DNA of 64,000 nucleotides. It comes from CAYMKL01 sp964390805. Its GTDB lineage: Bacteria > Chloroflexota > Anaerolineae > VGOG01. The DNA is taken from contig CAYMKL010000017.1 of NCBI GenBank assembly GCA_964390805.1, positions 13,287-77,286 of the forward strand, read 5' to 3'. This document shows positions 15,941-24,282 of this stretch, in pieces (the stretch's first letter is position 1; each line of letters begins with the position of its first letter). The translations under genes were made by a program, and so were the position numbers. The notes under the pieces were generated by a model. It saw only the letters and a list, made by a program, of their open reading frames with translations, did not search any database and was not told where the DNA came from.

Positions 15941-17167
15941 ATGGATTTCAATTGGACTGAGGAACAACGCCTGTGGCGACGGGCGGTACGCGACTTTGCG
16001 CAGAAAGAGATCGCTCCCCGCGTGCGCGAGATTGACACCACGGAGCGCATCCCCCCTGAGATCATCAAAGGAATGGCCGAGATGGGCCTGCTGGCCCCGC
16101 TGGTGGGAGAGGAGTACGGCGGCGCGGGGATAGACTGGACGCTGGCCACCATCGCCGCCGAGGAACTGGGCCGGGCCGACATCAGCCTGGCCATCCCGGT
16201 GCTCTATCTGGTGGAGGCCGCGTGGGGCTTCATCTTCTATCAATACGGCACTCCCGAGCTCAAAGAGGAGTACCTGCCTAAAGTGACGCGGGGCGAGGCG
16301 TTTCTGGGCATCGCCACCACCGAGCCCGCCGGCGGGTCCGACATCCTGGGGGGCTGCCTCACCCGCGCGGTGCAGGACGACGACGAGTGGGTATTCAATG
16401 GCGAGAAAGTATTCATCAGCGGCGTGCGGGAGTCGCTGGACTGGGGTGGCATCCACCTGATGCTGGCCCGCACCGATCCCGACCCGGCAGCCGGGCACAA
16501 GGCTTTCACCTTCTTCGCCGTGCCCCTCAAGGGAACGGAGGGCATCAGCCCCACTTTCTTCGAGGACATGGGGCGCATGGGCATCTCCACCGGTGGCTTT
16601 GCTCTGGACGATGTGCGCCTGCCGGCCCATCACCAGGTGGGCGAGCTCAACCGGGGGTTCTACCACGCCATGGAGGGCTTTTCGGCGGCGCGCACCCTGA
16701 TCGGCGCGACCTGCGCGGGGGCGGCCCAGGCGGTGCTAGACCTGGGGATGGACCACATCAAGCAGCGGAAGGCTTTCGGCCGGCCGCTGGCCAGCTTCGA
16801 GGGCATCCAGTTCCCCCTGGCCGATCTGTACACCGAGCTGGAGGGCGTCAGGCTGACGACCTACAAGGCGGCCTGGACGATGGATCAGAAGTACCAGCAG
16901 GAGACTGCCACCCACCACGACATCGCTCTGGCGGCGGCTATGGCCAAGCTGTGCGCGCCGGCGGTGGGCTCCAAGATCATGGACGAGGTCTCCAACTGGT
17001 TCGGCGCGATGGCCTACACCAAAGAGTGCCCCATCGAGATGAGCGTCCGGGCCATTCGCTCCTACTCCATCGGCGCTGAGGGTGCCGTCAACGTCATGCG
17101 CATGATCATCGCCCGCGAGCTGCTGGGCAAAGAGTTCCTGCCCACGGCCTATACTCAGCGAGGTTAA
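15941..17167 (+). CDS. Acyl-CoA dehydrogenase
   Basis: A 408-residue FAD enzyme oxidising an acyl-CoA to the 2-enoyl-CoA. It shows the three usual domains: an N-terminal helical domain starting MDFNWTEEQRLWRRAVRDFA, a middle beta domain with GIATTEPAGGSD, and a C-terminal helical domain with RKAFGRPLASFEGIQFPLADL. The C-terminal WFGAMAYTKECPIEM occupies the position where many family members have the catalytic glutamate region. A GGGAGGAGT ribosome site precedes the ATG. Its natural electron acceptor is an ETF; etfAB lies 14 kb away in the divergent operon. Substrate chain length is not predictable. Confidence 0.92.
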   Translation: MDFNWTEEQRLWRRAVRDFAQKEIAPRVREIDTTERIPPEIIKGMAEMGLLAPLVGEEYGGAGIDWTLATIAAEELGRADISLAIPVLYLVEAAWGFIFYQYGTPELKEEYLPKVTRGEAFLGIATTEPAGGSDILGGCLTRAVQDDDEWVFNGEKVFISGVRESLDWGGIHLMLARTDPDPAAGHKAFTFFAVPLKGTEGISPTFFEDMGRMGISTGGFALDDVRLPAHHQVGELNRGFYHAMEGFSAARTLIGATCAGAAQAVLDLGMDHIKQRKAFGRPLASFEGIQFPLADLYTELEGVRLTTYKAAWTMDQKYQQETATHHDIALAAAMAKLCAPAVGSKIMDEVSNWFGAMAYTKECPIEMSVRAIRSYSIGAEGAVNVMRMIIARELLGKEFLPTAYTQRG

Positions 17168-17195
17168 GCGTCCAACTGAGTTCTCATCCGACATG

Positions 17196-17231
17196 AAAAG
17201 CCACCTGCGCAAAACGCACAGGCGGCTTTTT
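17196..17231 (+). terminator. Rho-independent terminator after the acyl-CoA dehydrogenase
   Basis: AAAAGCCACCTG pairs with CAGGCGGCTTTTT around a GCGCAAAACGCA centre, ending in a five-T run. Confidence 0.8.
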
Positions 17232-17295
17232 GCTTCTGCCAACGATCTGAAACAGGGGAACCCTACGGAGCTGTACGGCGTCTTATAACCAGAAA

Positions 17296-17375
17296 TGAGT
17301 GATGAGTCAACGAGTAACACGTGACGAGTTGCCTACTACCTCATTGACCCGTTGCCTCATTGCCTCGTTAACTTC
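17296..17375. repeat. Heptamer-like array upstream of the macroglobulin gene
   Basis: A looser run of seven-base units, GAGTGAT / GAGTCAA then TTGCCTC-type, with the same switch of orientation seen in the hdr operon arrays. It lies between the terminator and the ribosome site AGGAGGTG of the next gene; I see no convincing promoter here. Confidence 0.5.
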
Positions 17376-17392
17376 AACTCAGGAGGTGCAAT

Positions 17393-20300
17393 ATGTTACG
17401 CAAATCAGCAGCATGGGTTCTACTGGTCGCAGTTCTAGCGGCTTGTGCCCGATACCCCGTCCCCATCCCGGTCGCAAACGCATACATGGCTTTGGTGCCG
17501 GCCCAAATGTACACCGGGGAGAGGCAATCTGTCAGCCTCTCCCTGTGGGCGGAAGACCGACCGGCGTCGGGCTGGGTGGAGGTCAGCCTCCAGAAGGAAG
17601 GCGATGAGCTGGTGCGGACGAAGGAGTTCATCTCAGGCAAGGAGACCATCCAGTTCCAGGTGCCATCGCAACCTGGCCAGTATGACCTGGTGGTGTCCGG
17701 GCCAGGCTTCGAGGACAAGGCACAGGTGCAGGTCATGGAGGGTCTCCTCATCTTCCTGGAGACGGACAAGCCGATCTACAAGCCCGGCCAGCAGATCGAA
17801 GCCCGCATCATCACCCTGGACTCGGAGCTCCTTTCCAAGCCCAGCGGGGTCACTATTGAAGTCTTGGACGCCAAGGGCATCAAGGTAGCCCGCAAAGAGG
17901 TGGAGACCGACGAGTATGGCATGGGTCACTTCTCGCTGCCGCTCTCGACTGAGCCCAATCTCGGCACGTGGAAGATCACCGCAGTGGCCGGGGAGCAAAA
18001 GGCGCAGGTGGACGTCAAGGTCGAGAAGTACGTTCTCCCCAAGTACGAGGTCAAGGTGGAGCTTCCGAAGGAGTGGTTCCTTCCGCAAGAGCCCGTCGCG
18101 GGAACCGTCGCCGCCGAGTATAGCTTCGGCAAGAAGGTGGTGGGAGAGTTGGTGGTCACGGCCCTCCGCTATGTGGGCCAATGGGAGGAATTCGCCCGCG
18201 TCACGGCCGATATTGACGGCCAGGCCTCCTTCGAGATTCCCGCCGTAGGCTACGTGGCCGGCGTTCCGGGCCAGCGCGGCATGGGGAACGTTCAGCTTGA
18301 CGTGGCTGTGCAGGAGAAGGCCACTGGCTACGAGGAGAAGACCACTCGCCTCCTCACCATCGCCCCCAGCGAGTTCTCGCTGCAGCTCATTCCGGAGGGA
18401 TCCTCCTTCAAGCCGGGCCTGCCCTTCAACTTCCTCCTGGTGACGGAGACGCCGGACAACCAACCACTGGACGCTCAGGTAGAACTCTCCATCGCCTATC
18501 TCGATGAGGACTTCCAGCAGTTCGACCAGAAGACTCAGAGAGTCCAGACAGAAAAGGGGAAGGCCCTGGTCAAGGTTACTCCTCCCAGCGGCGCTATCGC
18601 TATGGAAGCCAACGCCTGGTCTGGCGATGCCTACGCCTGGAAGATGGTGCAGGCAGGCTACTCTCCCTCTGGCCACTTCATCCACCTGGAGCAGATAAGC
18701 AGCGGCCCGCTGGCTTTGGGCGATCAGGCCGAGTTCAAGGTGCACTCCACCAGAGAAGCCGCTGCATTCTACTACGAAGTGCTCTCGCGGGGCAGGGCGG
18801 TCTTCACCGACTACACCCGCTCAGACACGATTTCCTTCCAGCTCACCCCCCTCATGGCCCCTTCCTCCAAGCTGCTGGTCTACCAGATCCTCCCCAACAG
18901 CGAGGTGGCCGCGGACTGGCTGCCCTTCGACGTCGAGGGAAACTATCCCCACCAGCTCTCGGCTTCTTTCAGCAGCGATGAGGTCAGCCCCGCTGATGAG
19001 CTGGAGATCCAGGTGCAGGCCGAGGGCCAGTGCAGGGTGGGGCTGGCAGTGGTGGATCGCTCGGTGTACATCCTGGCCGAGAACCGCCTCAACCTGCAAC
19101 AGGTCTTCGCGGAGTTGGAAAAGCTCTACATGGAACCCCAGGTGGAGTTGCACGAGGCCCGTTGGATTCCCAAGATCGTCGCGCCTGGCGCCTACGAGAC
19201 CTTTGAAGAAGCCGGCATGGTAGTGCTGACCAACAGGAAGCTCCCCACAGGGAAGGAATACGAAAGGACGGGGTGGGGTGGAGGTGATGATAGAGGCCCA
19301 GTAGTGGTCGAAAAGGAGGTCGTGGTGGAAATGAAGGCCGCTGAGGCGCCGATGCCCACTCCTGCCCCCGGTGCCGCTCCCACGGGCCTGGCCGAGGTAC
19401 AGCGGGTGCGCCAGTTCTTCCCTGAGACGTGGATCTGGACCGCTTTCGACACCGATCCCGACGGCAGTGGCTCCCTCCCTGTGGTCGCCCCCGACACCAT
19501 CACCACCTGGCAACTGCGCGCCGTGGGCATCTCCAAAGAGAAGGGCCTGGGCGTAGCGGAGGACCAGCTCAGGGTGTTCCAGCCCTTCTTCCTCAAGGTG
19601 GATCTGCCTTACTCCTGCATCCGAGGCGAGGAGTTTCCGGTGAGGGTCGCCCTGTACAACTACCTGGAGGAGCCCCAGGAGATCTACGTCGAGATCGAGG
19701 GAGCGGAGTGGTTCGAGCTGCGCGATGAGGCCACCAAGGTGATCACCATCCCCGCCGGCGACATCGGGGGCGTCTCCTTCGACATCCGCCCGAGTAGCCT
19801 GGGCAACCAGAAGGTCAAGATCACCGCCCGCAGCACCCAGGCCGCCGACGCAGTGATCAAGGACCTCATCGTGGAGCCGGAGGGGGTGCAGCGAGAGGAG
19901 GTCACGAACCTGGTGCTCTCTGCCCCGTCCTCCGAAGCGAAGTCTTCCGCCGTGCTCAGCACGGCGCTGCCCACTGGTATCGTGGAGGGCTCGGCCCGCG
20001 CATACCTGGCCGTGACCGCCAGCTACCTGGCCCAGACCATTGAGGGCCTGGAGGGCCTGCTCATCATGCCCTTCGGCTGTGGCGAGCAGAATATGATGGG
20101 CCTGGCTCCCGACGTGTTCATCTCCAAGTACCTGGAGGAGACCGGGCAAGTGAAGCCTGAGGTAATGGCCAAGGCCGAGCTCCTCATGACCACCGGCTAC
20201 CAGCGCCAGTTGACCTTCCGGCGCTCCGACGCGAGCTTCTCCGCCTTCGGCCAGAGTGATCCGGAGGGCAGCCTTTTCCTCACCGCTTTCGTGCTCAAGA

Positions 20301-21484
20301 CCTTCGCCCAGGCCAGGGGGCTGATGTACGTGGACCCCCAGATTCTCAGCTCCGCCCAAGCGTGGATCATCCAGCACCAGAACGCCGACGGATCCTTTGA
20401 CCCTGTGGGCTTCGTCTGCCACCAGGAGATGATGGGAGGCTTGACGGGCAAGACCACCCTCACAGCCTACATTGCCATCGCCCTCCTGGAAGCCGGCGAA
20501 AAGGAAGCCTCGCGAGCGGCTCTCATCTACTTGCAGGAGGAGCTCCCGACGATCAACGACCCTTACACCATGGCTCTGGTGGCCTATGCCCTGGAGCTCG
20601 GTGAGAACCCTGGCCGCGACATGGCCTATGGTAAGCTCATGGACATGGCCAGCGAGAACGAGGACGGGCTTCGCTGGGCCGCAGCCGGCGCCGGAGAGTT
20701 GCACGGGAGCGTGGCTGTGGAGGCCACGGGCTATGCGCTCCTGGCGCTGCTTGAGCACGGCGATCAATTCAACGCCAGCAGAGCCGCCCGATGGTTGGTC
20801 ACCCAGCGCAACGCCTTTGGCGGGTTCAACTCCACCCAGGACACGGTGGTCGGCATCCAGGCCCTCACCGTCTTCGCCGCTGGCAGCCGAGCCGACGTGG
20901 ACCTGGTCGTGGAAGTCCAGGCTGAGGAAACAATGGAGCAACTGCACATCAGCCCTGAAAACTACGACGTTCTGCAACTAGTGCAGCTTCCAGTGGATGA
21001 AGACGTGGCCATCTCAGTAGAGGGGGAGGGCCAGGCTGTGGCCCAACTGGTGCTGCGCTACAATCTTCCCGAGGCGGAGAAGGGGGCAGAGGTCTTCCAC
21101 ATCAACGTGGACTACGACACCCACCAGGTGGAGGTCAACGACCGCATCAAGATCGGGGTGGAAGTAGAGTTCGATCCACCCCTGCCCATCGAGGCGGGGA
21201 TGAGCGTCCTGGACATCTCGGTTCCCACCGGCTTCGTGCCCGTCGAGGAGAGCATCCAGCAAGTGGTGGAAGCCGAGCCGCGGATCAAGCGATACGACGT
21301 CGCGGCCCGCAAGGTCATCTTCTACATTGAGGACATGGCGCCGGGGGACGAGATCCAGTTCCAGTTCCAGGCCCTGGCCAGCTACCCCGTGAGGGCCAAG
21401 GGAGTGACCTCCCAAGTGTACTCCTATTACAAGCCGGAATGGAAAGGGGAGACTCTGAGCCAGCCGGTTGTGGTGGGAGAATAG
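17393..21484 (+). CDS. Alpha-2-macroglobulin family lipoprotein with thioester
   Basis: A 1363-residue protease trap. The signal peptide ends in a lipobox (LAAC, lipid-bearing Cys19). Macroglobulin domains follow (DKPIYKPGQQIEARI and LPKYEVKVELPKEW). A Pro/Ala-rich bait-like segment lies near residues 640-665 (APMPTPAPGAAPTG). The thioester motif GCGEQN is at residues 895-900 in an alpha/alpha toroid domain, and a C-terminal receptor-like domain ends the chain. Proteases cutting the bait would trigger covalent trapping by the thioester. It is shorter than enterobacterial YfhM (about 1650) and its layout resembles eukaryotic family members. No penicillin-binding protein gene is adjacent, unlike the usual proteobacterial context. 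An AGGAGGTG ribosome site supports the start. Confidence 0.93.
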   Translation: MLRKSAAWVLLVAVLAACARYPVPIPVANAYMALVPAQMYTGERQSVSLSLWAEDRPASGWVEVSLQKEGDELVRTKEFISGKETIQFQVPSQPGQYDLVVSGPGFEDKAQVQVMEGLLIFLETDKPIYKPGQQIEARIITLDSELLSKPSGVTIEVLDAKGIKVARKEVETDEYGMGHFSLPLSTEPNLGTWKITAVAGEQKAQVDVKVEKYVLPKYEVKVELPKEWFLPQEPVAGTVAAEYSFGKKVVGELVVTALRYVGQWEEFARVTADIDGQASFEIPAVGYVAGVPGQRGMGNVQLDVAVQEKATGYEEKTTRLLTIAPSEFSLQLIPEGSSFKPGLPFNFLLVTETPDNQPLDAQVELSIAYLDEDFQQFDQKTQRVQTEKGKALVKVTPPSGAIAMEANAWSGDAYAWKMVQAGYSPSGHFIHLEQISSGPLALGDQAEFKVHSTREAAAFYYEVLSRGRAVFTDYTRSDTISFQLTPLMAPSSKLLVYQILPNSEVAADWLPFDVEGNYPHQLSASFSSDEVSPADELEIQVQAEGQCRVGLAVVDRSVYILAENRLNLQQVFAELEKLYMEPQVELHEARWIPKIVAPGAYETFEEAGMVVLTNRKLPTGKEYERTGWGGGDDRGPVVVEKEVVVEMKAAEAPMPTPAPGAAPTGLAEVQRVRQFFPETWIWTAFDTDPDGSGSLPVVAPDTITTWQLRAVGISKEKGLGVAEDQLRVFQPFFLKVDLPYSCIRGEEFPVRVALYNYLEEPQEIYVEIEGAEWFELRDEATKVITIPAGDIGGVSFDIRPSSLGNQKVKITARSTQAADAVIKDLIVEPEGVQREEVTNLVLSAPSSEAKSSAVLSTALPTGIVEGSARAYLAVTASYLAQTIEGLEGLLIMPFGCGEQNMMGLAPDVFISKYLEETGQVKPEVMAKAELLMTTGYQRQLTFRRSDASFSAFGQSDPEGSLFLTAFVLKTFAQARGLMYVDPQILSSAQAWIIQHQNADGSFDPVGFVCHQEMMGGLTGKTTLTAYIAIALLEAGEKEASRAALIYLQEELPTINDPYTMALVAYALELGENPGRDMAYGKLMDMASENEDGLRWAAAGAGELHGSVAVEATGYALLALLEHGDQFNASRAARWLVTQRNAFGGFNSTQDTVVGIQALTVFAAGSRADVDLVVEVQAEETMEQLHISPENYDVLQLVQLPVDEDVAISVEGEGQAVAQLVLRYNLPEAEKGAEVFHINVDYDTHQVEVNDRIKIGVEVEFDPPLPIEAGMSVLDISVPTGFVPVEESIQQVVEAEPRIKRYDVAARKVIFYIEDMAPGDEIQFQFQALASYPVRAKGVTSQVYSYYKPEWKGETLSQPVVVGE

Positions 21485-21545
21485 CTCCCCTCGCCGCTTT
21501 CTGAAGTAAGGCTCTTTAGGATTTCGCGGGGTCACAGTGTCGGAA

Positions 21546-21592
21546 TCCCCAACTTGTGGGGGGCGCTGCGACAAACTCTGACGAGTTGGGGA
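21546..21592. repeat. Imperfect inverted repeat after the macroglobulin gene
   Basis: TCCCCAACTTGT (21546-21557) pairs with ACGAGTTGGGGA (21581-21592) with one mismatch and a 23-base loop. There is no T-run; it could be a weak transcription end or a dispersed repeat. Confidence 0.45.
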
Positions 21593-21615
21593 CTCCACGC
21601 GCTAGCCACACACCT

Positions 21616-21658
21616 AAAAAAGGCAAGCCCCGGCGATGACGATCCTCGCCGGGGCTTG
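21616..21658 (-). terminator. Terminator of the cold-shock gene
   Basis: A perfect 13-bp stem (21624-21636 with 21646-21658, CAAGCCCCGGCGA) followed on the minus strand by six T within CCTTTTTTAGG. Confidence 0.9.
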
Positions 21659-21682
21659 TGTGTTATTGCGGTTCTCTTAGGC

Positions 21683-21892
21683 TTAGAGCCTCACCACGTT
21701 GGCGGCCTGAGGGCCCTTCGGGCTGCTCTCGACAGTGAACTCCACCTTGTCGCCTTCGTCCAGGTTGCGAAAACCGTCGCCCTGGATGGCCGAGAAGTGA
21801 ACGAACACATCATCGCCACCTTCGCGCTCAATGAAGCCGTAGCCCTTGCCACCGTTGAACCACTTAACCGTACCCTGGGTTCTTTCAGACAT
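21683..21892 (-). CDS. Cold-shock domain protein
   Basis: A 69-residue single cold-shock domain, an RNA chaperone that melts mRNA structure. It starts at ATG 21892 and carries RNP1 (KGYGFI) and RNP2 (VFVHF) plus the TVKWFNGGKGYGF signature. Length is normal for CspA-type proteins. It is monocistronic, with its own promoter about 180 bases upstream and its own terminator. A GGAGGTAT ribosome site precedes the ATG. Confidence 0.97.
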   Translation of the reverse strand: MSERTQGTVKWFNGGKGYGFIEREGGDDVFVHFSAIQGDGFRNLDEGDKVEFTVESSPKGPQAANVVRL

Positions 21893-21998
21893 TAGCTGGT
21901 ATACCTCCTTCCCTGTGAAATGTTGTAGGTCGGAGCAGATTGTTCTTCGTCGTGCTTACCAGCTCGCGCCGATTGGGCCACGGCTGTACAAAGAAAAC

Positions 21999-22023
21999 GC
22001 CCGAGATCATAAGAAGCTCGGGC
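21999..22023 (-). promoter_or_regulatory. Hairpin in the csp leader, possible attenuator or thermosensor
   Basis: GCCCGAG (21999-22005) and CTCGGGC (22017-22023) form a 7-bp stem; on the minus strand it is followed by GTTTTCTTTG. It lies within the 175-base untranslated leader (about 22067 to 21893), where csp genes of other bacteria keep temperature-responsive RNA structure. The rest of 21893-22343 holds only this leader and the two divergent promoters. Confidence 0.55.
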
Positions 22024-22073
22024 TGTTCATCATTTGAACTTCAAACAACAGCTTACTGCGTCCTACGTTGGAT

Positions 22074-22102
22074 ATTGTACCACACTTTCTCGTTTCTGTC
22101 AA
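22074..22102 (-). promoter_or_regulatory. Sigma-70 promoter of the cold-shock gene
   Basis: Minus strand TTGACA (22102-22097), 17-base spacer, TACAAT (22079-22074). Predicted start near 22067. Confidence 0.8.
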
Positions 22103-22175
22103 ATCGGCTCAAGGCTTGTGTGCACTCAATAGAGTGCGCCCCCAAACTGAAATATACCTGACGGCGTTTCGCGTA

Positions 22176-22204
22176 TTGCCAAACAAGGTAAAATCTGGTA
22201 TACT
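22176..22204 (+). promoter_or_regulatory. Sigma-70 promoter of the unknown gene at 22344
   Basis: TTGCCA (22176-22181), 17-base spacer, TATACT (22199-22204), start near 22211. This argues against the longer reading frame beginning at 22068. Confidence 0.65.
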
Positions 22205-22343
22205 GTGCTTGGGCGCCAAGAAGCTAGAGTTGAGCGGGGGACACACACTCTATAGCCAGGAGATCAACCACGCTGGCTGGATCGAACGTTGGGGGAGCGG
22301 TACACTTGATGACCGGCCACTTGCCGGTAAAGGAGGTGGAATT

Positions 22344-23321
22344 ATGACAATCTGGTTACGCCGGTGGATTAGCCGTCTGAGCAGGCGCCTGGGTGCCTCA
22401 CTCCCCTCAACCCATCGGTCTTTTACGGTTCCCGTCCTGGTCATTCGCTACTTCCCGGTGGAAAACGGCCAGATTGACGTCACCGTGACCGGCAACGTGG
22501 ACGCGCCTCTCGAAGACATTCGCCACCACACGGTCGAGGCGACAGAGCAGGTGATTCAAGCCCTGGAAACCGGCAGCACCTATCACGGCTACAAGGACCC
22601 CACGGCCCGGCCCAGTCTGAGCTACCAGATCGTGGACACCCTCGAATTCCTGGAGCCGTTGCCTACTTACGGCAAGCCCGGTCACCAGGTCCCGATGACG
22701 GACTATCACGCCATCATGGAGCGGGTGGACATTCGGCACTGGGTAGAAGAGAGGGGCGTCAAAGAGGTCTGGCTGTGGGGCTATCACGGCGGCGTCATAG
22801 ACCTTTGGGAGTCGAACATGGCAGGGCCGTACGGTGACATCAGCAACAGCGACTGTGACCCGACGGATCTGCCGGTGCTGAGCCAAACCTACACCGTCTA
22901 CCATTACAACTACGAGCGCGGCCCGTCCGAGGCGGTGGAAGATCACATTCACCAGATCGAGAGTGTGCTGAAGCATATTGACTACCCTCTTTTCTGGGAC
23001 AAATTTGTCGGCCAGCCGGGCGCGTGGCGCTGCGGCTGGGCCCACTACCCACCCAACGGCGAGTACGATTACAACTGGGACAATCCCAAATACGTCTGGA
23101 CGGACATCGAAGACTGGACTCCTGAGGGCACCGGCCCCAAAAAGCAAATCAACTGCACCCGCTGGAACAGTGACAGCCTGACTTGGTTCATCTACTGGAT
23201 GCAGAACCTGCCTGGCGCAAACAACGGCCTGACCTACCGCGGTCGCCCCCTGACCAACTGGTGGGCCTTTATTGGCGATTTCGACAGTGTGATGGCGGCC
23301 TGGCTAGGTTTGGTTGAGTAA
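22344..23321 (+). CDS. Unknown protein, Trp/Tyr-rich
   Basis: A 325-residue protein I do not recognise. The start ATG at 22344 has a near-perfect AAAGGAGGTGG ribosome site. The N-terminus is basic and amphipathic (MTIWLRRWISRLSRRLG) without a clear signal peptide. The body is rich in aromatic residues, with distinctive WLWGYHGGVIDLWESNMAGP (about residues 158-177), HYNYERGPSEAVEDHIHQIE and GWAHYPPNGEYDYNWDNP. It ends with WWAFIGDFDSVMAAWLGLV. Histidine and acidic residues are frequent, so an enzymatic or metal-binding role is possible. It opens the accessory region. Confidence 0.75.
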   Translation: MTIWLRRWISRLSRRLGASLPSTHRSFTVPVLVIRYFPVENGQIDVTVTGNVDAPLEDIRHHTVEATEQVIQALETGSTYHGYKDPTARPSLSYQIVDTLEFLEPLPTYGKPGHQVPMTDYHAIMERVDIRHWVEERGVKEVWLWGYHGGVIDLWESNMAGPYGDISNSDCDPTDLPVLSQTYTVYHYNYERGPSEAVEDHIHQIESVLKHIDYPLFWDKFVGQPGAWRCGWAHYPPNGEYDYNWDNPKYVWTDIEDWTPEGTGPKKQINCTRWNSDSLTWFIYWMQNLPGANNGLTYRGRPLTNWWAFIGDFDSVMAAWLGLVE

Positions 23322-23344
23322 AGCTTGGCTGGCGGTGCTGGAGG

Positions 23345-23426
23345 CGTTGTTCAAGTCTATGCCCTCACCCCCAACCCCCCAACCCCCTTCCCCCTCTCCC
23401 AAAGTTCGGGGAGAGGGGGAAGGGGG
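23345..23426. repeat. GC-rich REP-like palindrome 1
   Basis: CCCCCTCTCCC and its complement flank AAAGTTCGGGG, with a C-rich tail of CACCCCCAACCCC. The same CCCTCTCCC...GGGAGAGGG architecture recurs at 23763, 24197 and 53781. Confidence 0.75.
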
Positions 23427-23429
23427 GAT

Positions 23430-23927
23430 GTGGACACTCTGGAGAGAGCCGAGCGAGGGGACTGGGACAACGCTCGTTTGGCCCAGTCCCTTGAGGTTTC
23501 GGAAGATCGTGTCGAGTTTTGGCGAGAGTCCTACCGGCGGGCCAAGAGCATCATAGACGCGCCCACCCCCGCAGAATCCTTCCGGCGCGGCGTTCGCTAC
23601 TCGATTCAGAGCGCCATTGAGGAAGGACTGACGGACGAGGAGAAGATCGAAAACCTGGTCACGCAAATCTGCTACCGCGCCGCCGACATGGCCTATCTGC
23701 TCGACCTGGAAGAAGGGACACTCTCCGATTATTCAAGGGAACTCCGCAAAGAATCAGCTCTTGACCTTGGCCCTCTCCTCTCCCCCTGGCCCCCTCTCCT
23801 CTCCCAAACCCAGGAGAGGAGAGAGGGAAGAAGCCAGAGTCATGAAGCGCCAGAGGAAACGTATCCGTACCCCAGCCCAGATCCAGCAGCGTGCCCGCGA
23901 ACTCCGCCAAGAGATGACCCCGGCTGA
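23430..23927 (+). CDS. Unknown small protein between REP-like elements
   Basis: Starting at GTG 23430, where the REP-like G-run acts as ribosome site (a TTG at 23325 is an alternative), the first 108 residues read as a genuine helical protein: LERAERGDWDNARLAQSLEVSEDRVEFWRES, then EGLTDEEKIENLVTQICYRAADMAYLLDLEEG. The AQSLEVSEDRVEFW part resembles a helix-turn-helix. From about residue 110 on, the frame runs through the second REP-like element and then out of frame through the DUF559 gene, so the natural C-terminus is probably lost. I do not know a function. Confidence 0.5.
   Translation: MDTLERAERGDWDNARLAQSLEVSEDRVEFWRESYRRAKSIIDAPTPAESFRRGVRYSIQSAIEEGLTDEEKIENLVTQICYRAADMAYLLDLEEGTLSDYSRELRKESALDLGPLLSPWPPLLSQTQERREGRSQSHEAPEETYPYPSPDPAACPRTPPRDDPG
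23763..23828. repeat. GC-rich REP-like palindrome 2
   Basis: CCCTCTCCTCTCCC-type arm facing GGAGAGGAGAGAGGG around AAACCCA. It sits immediately upstream of the DUF559 gene and supplies its purine-rich ribosome site. Confidence 0.75.
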
Positions 23928-24192
23928 GAAGTTACTCTGGAGTCGCCTGCGGAACAAGCAATTGCACGAGTTGAAATTCCGACGGCAACTCCCGCTAGGC
24001 CCATTCATCGCCGACTTCTACTGCGCCGCGCGCTGCCTGGTGGTGGAAATAGACGGCGACATCCACGACCTGCAACCAGAGCGCGACGCAGCCCGCACAG
24101 AACAATTCGAACAGCACGGCTATCGCGTCATCCGCTTCCGCAACGAACAAGTGCTAAAGATGTCGAAAACGTATTGGCGGCTATCGAGATAG
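23842..24192 (+). CDS. DUF559-family (Vsr-like) endonuclease-fold protein
   Basis: A 116-residue protein from ATG 23842. It has the family layout: RARELRQEMTPAEKLLWSRLRNKQL, then FRRQLPLGPFIADFYC, then the acidic VVEIDGDIHD and a C-terminal RVIRFRNEQVL. DUF559 shares the very-short-patch-repair/PD-(D/E)XK fold, with catalytic candidates in the FIADFYC and VVEIDG strands. Biological role is not established. It is bracketed by REP-like palindromes on both sides and sits just upstream of a broken hsdR. Confidence 0.85.
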   Translation: MKRQRKRIRTPAQIQQRARELRQEMTPAEKLLWSRLRNKQLHELKFRRQLPLGPFIADFYCAARCLVVEIDGDIHDLQPERDAARTEQFEQHGYRVIRFRNEQVLKMSKTYWRLSR

Positions 24193-24196
24193 CTTG

Positions 24197-24282
24197 TCTC
24201 CCCTCTCCCAAAGCTCCCTCCCCCAAAGTTGGGGGAGGGCTGGGGTGGGGGCTGGAGGGGGTCGGGGGGAGGGTGAGGGCCA
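24197..24282. repeat. GC-rich REP-like palindrome 3
   Basis: CTCCCTCCCCCAAAG followed by TTGGGGGAGGG and a G-rich tail ending GGGTGAGGG. It abuts the hsdR start, contributing its ribosome site. Confidence 0.75.

Noticed and set aside
18821..20977. A 718-codon minus-strand open frame opposite the macroglobulin gene
   Set aside because: Shadow of the macroglobulin gene; no ribosome site, no recognisable domain, and the plus-strand protein has an intact thioester motif.
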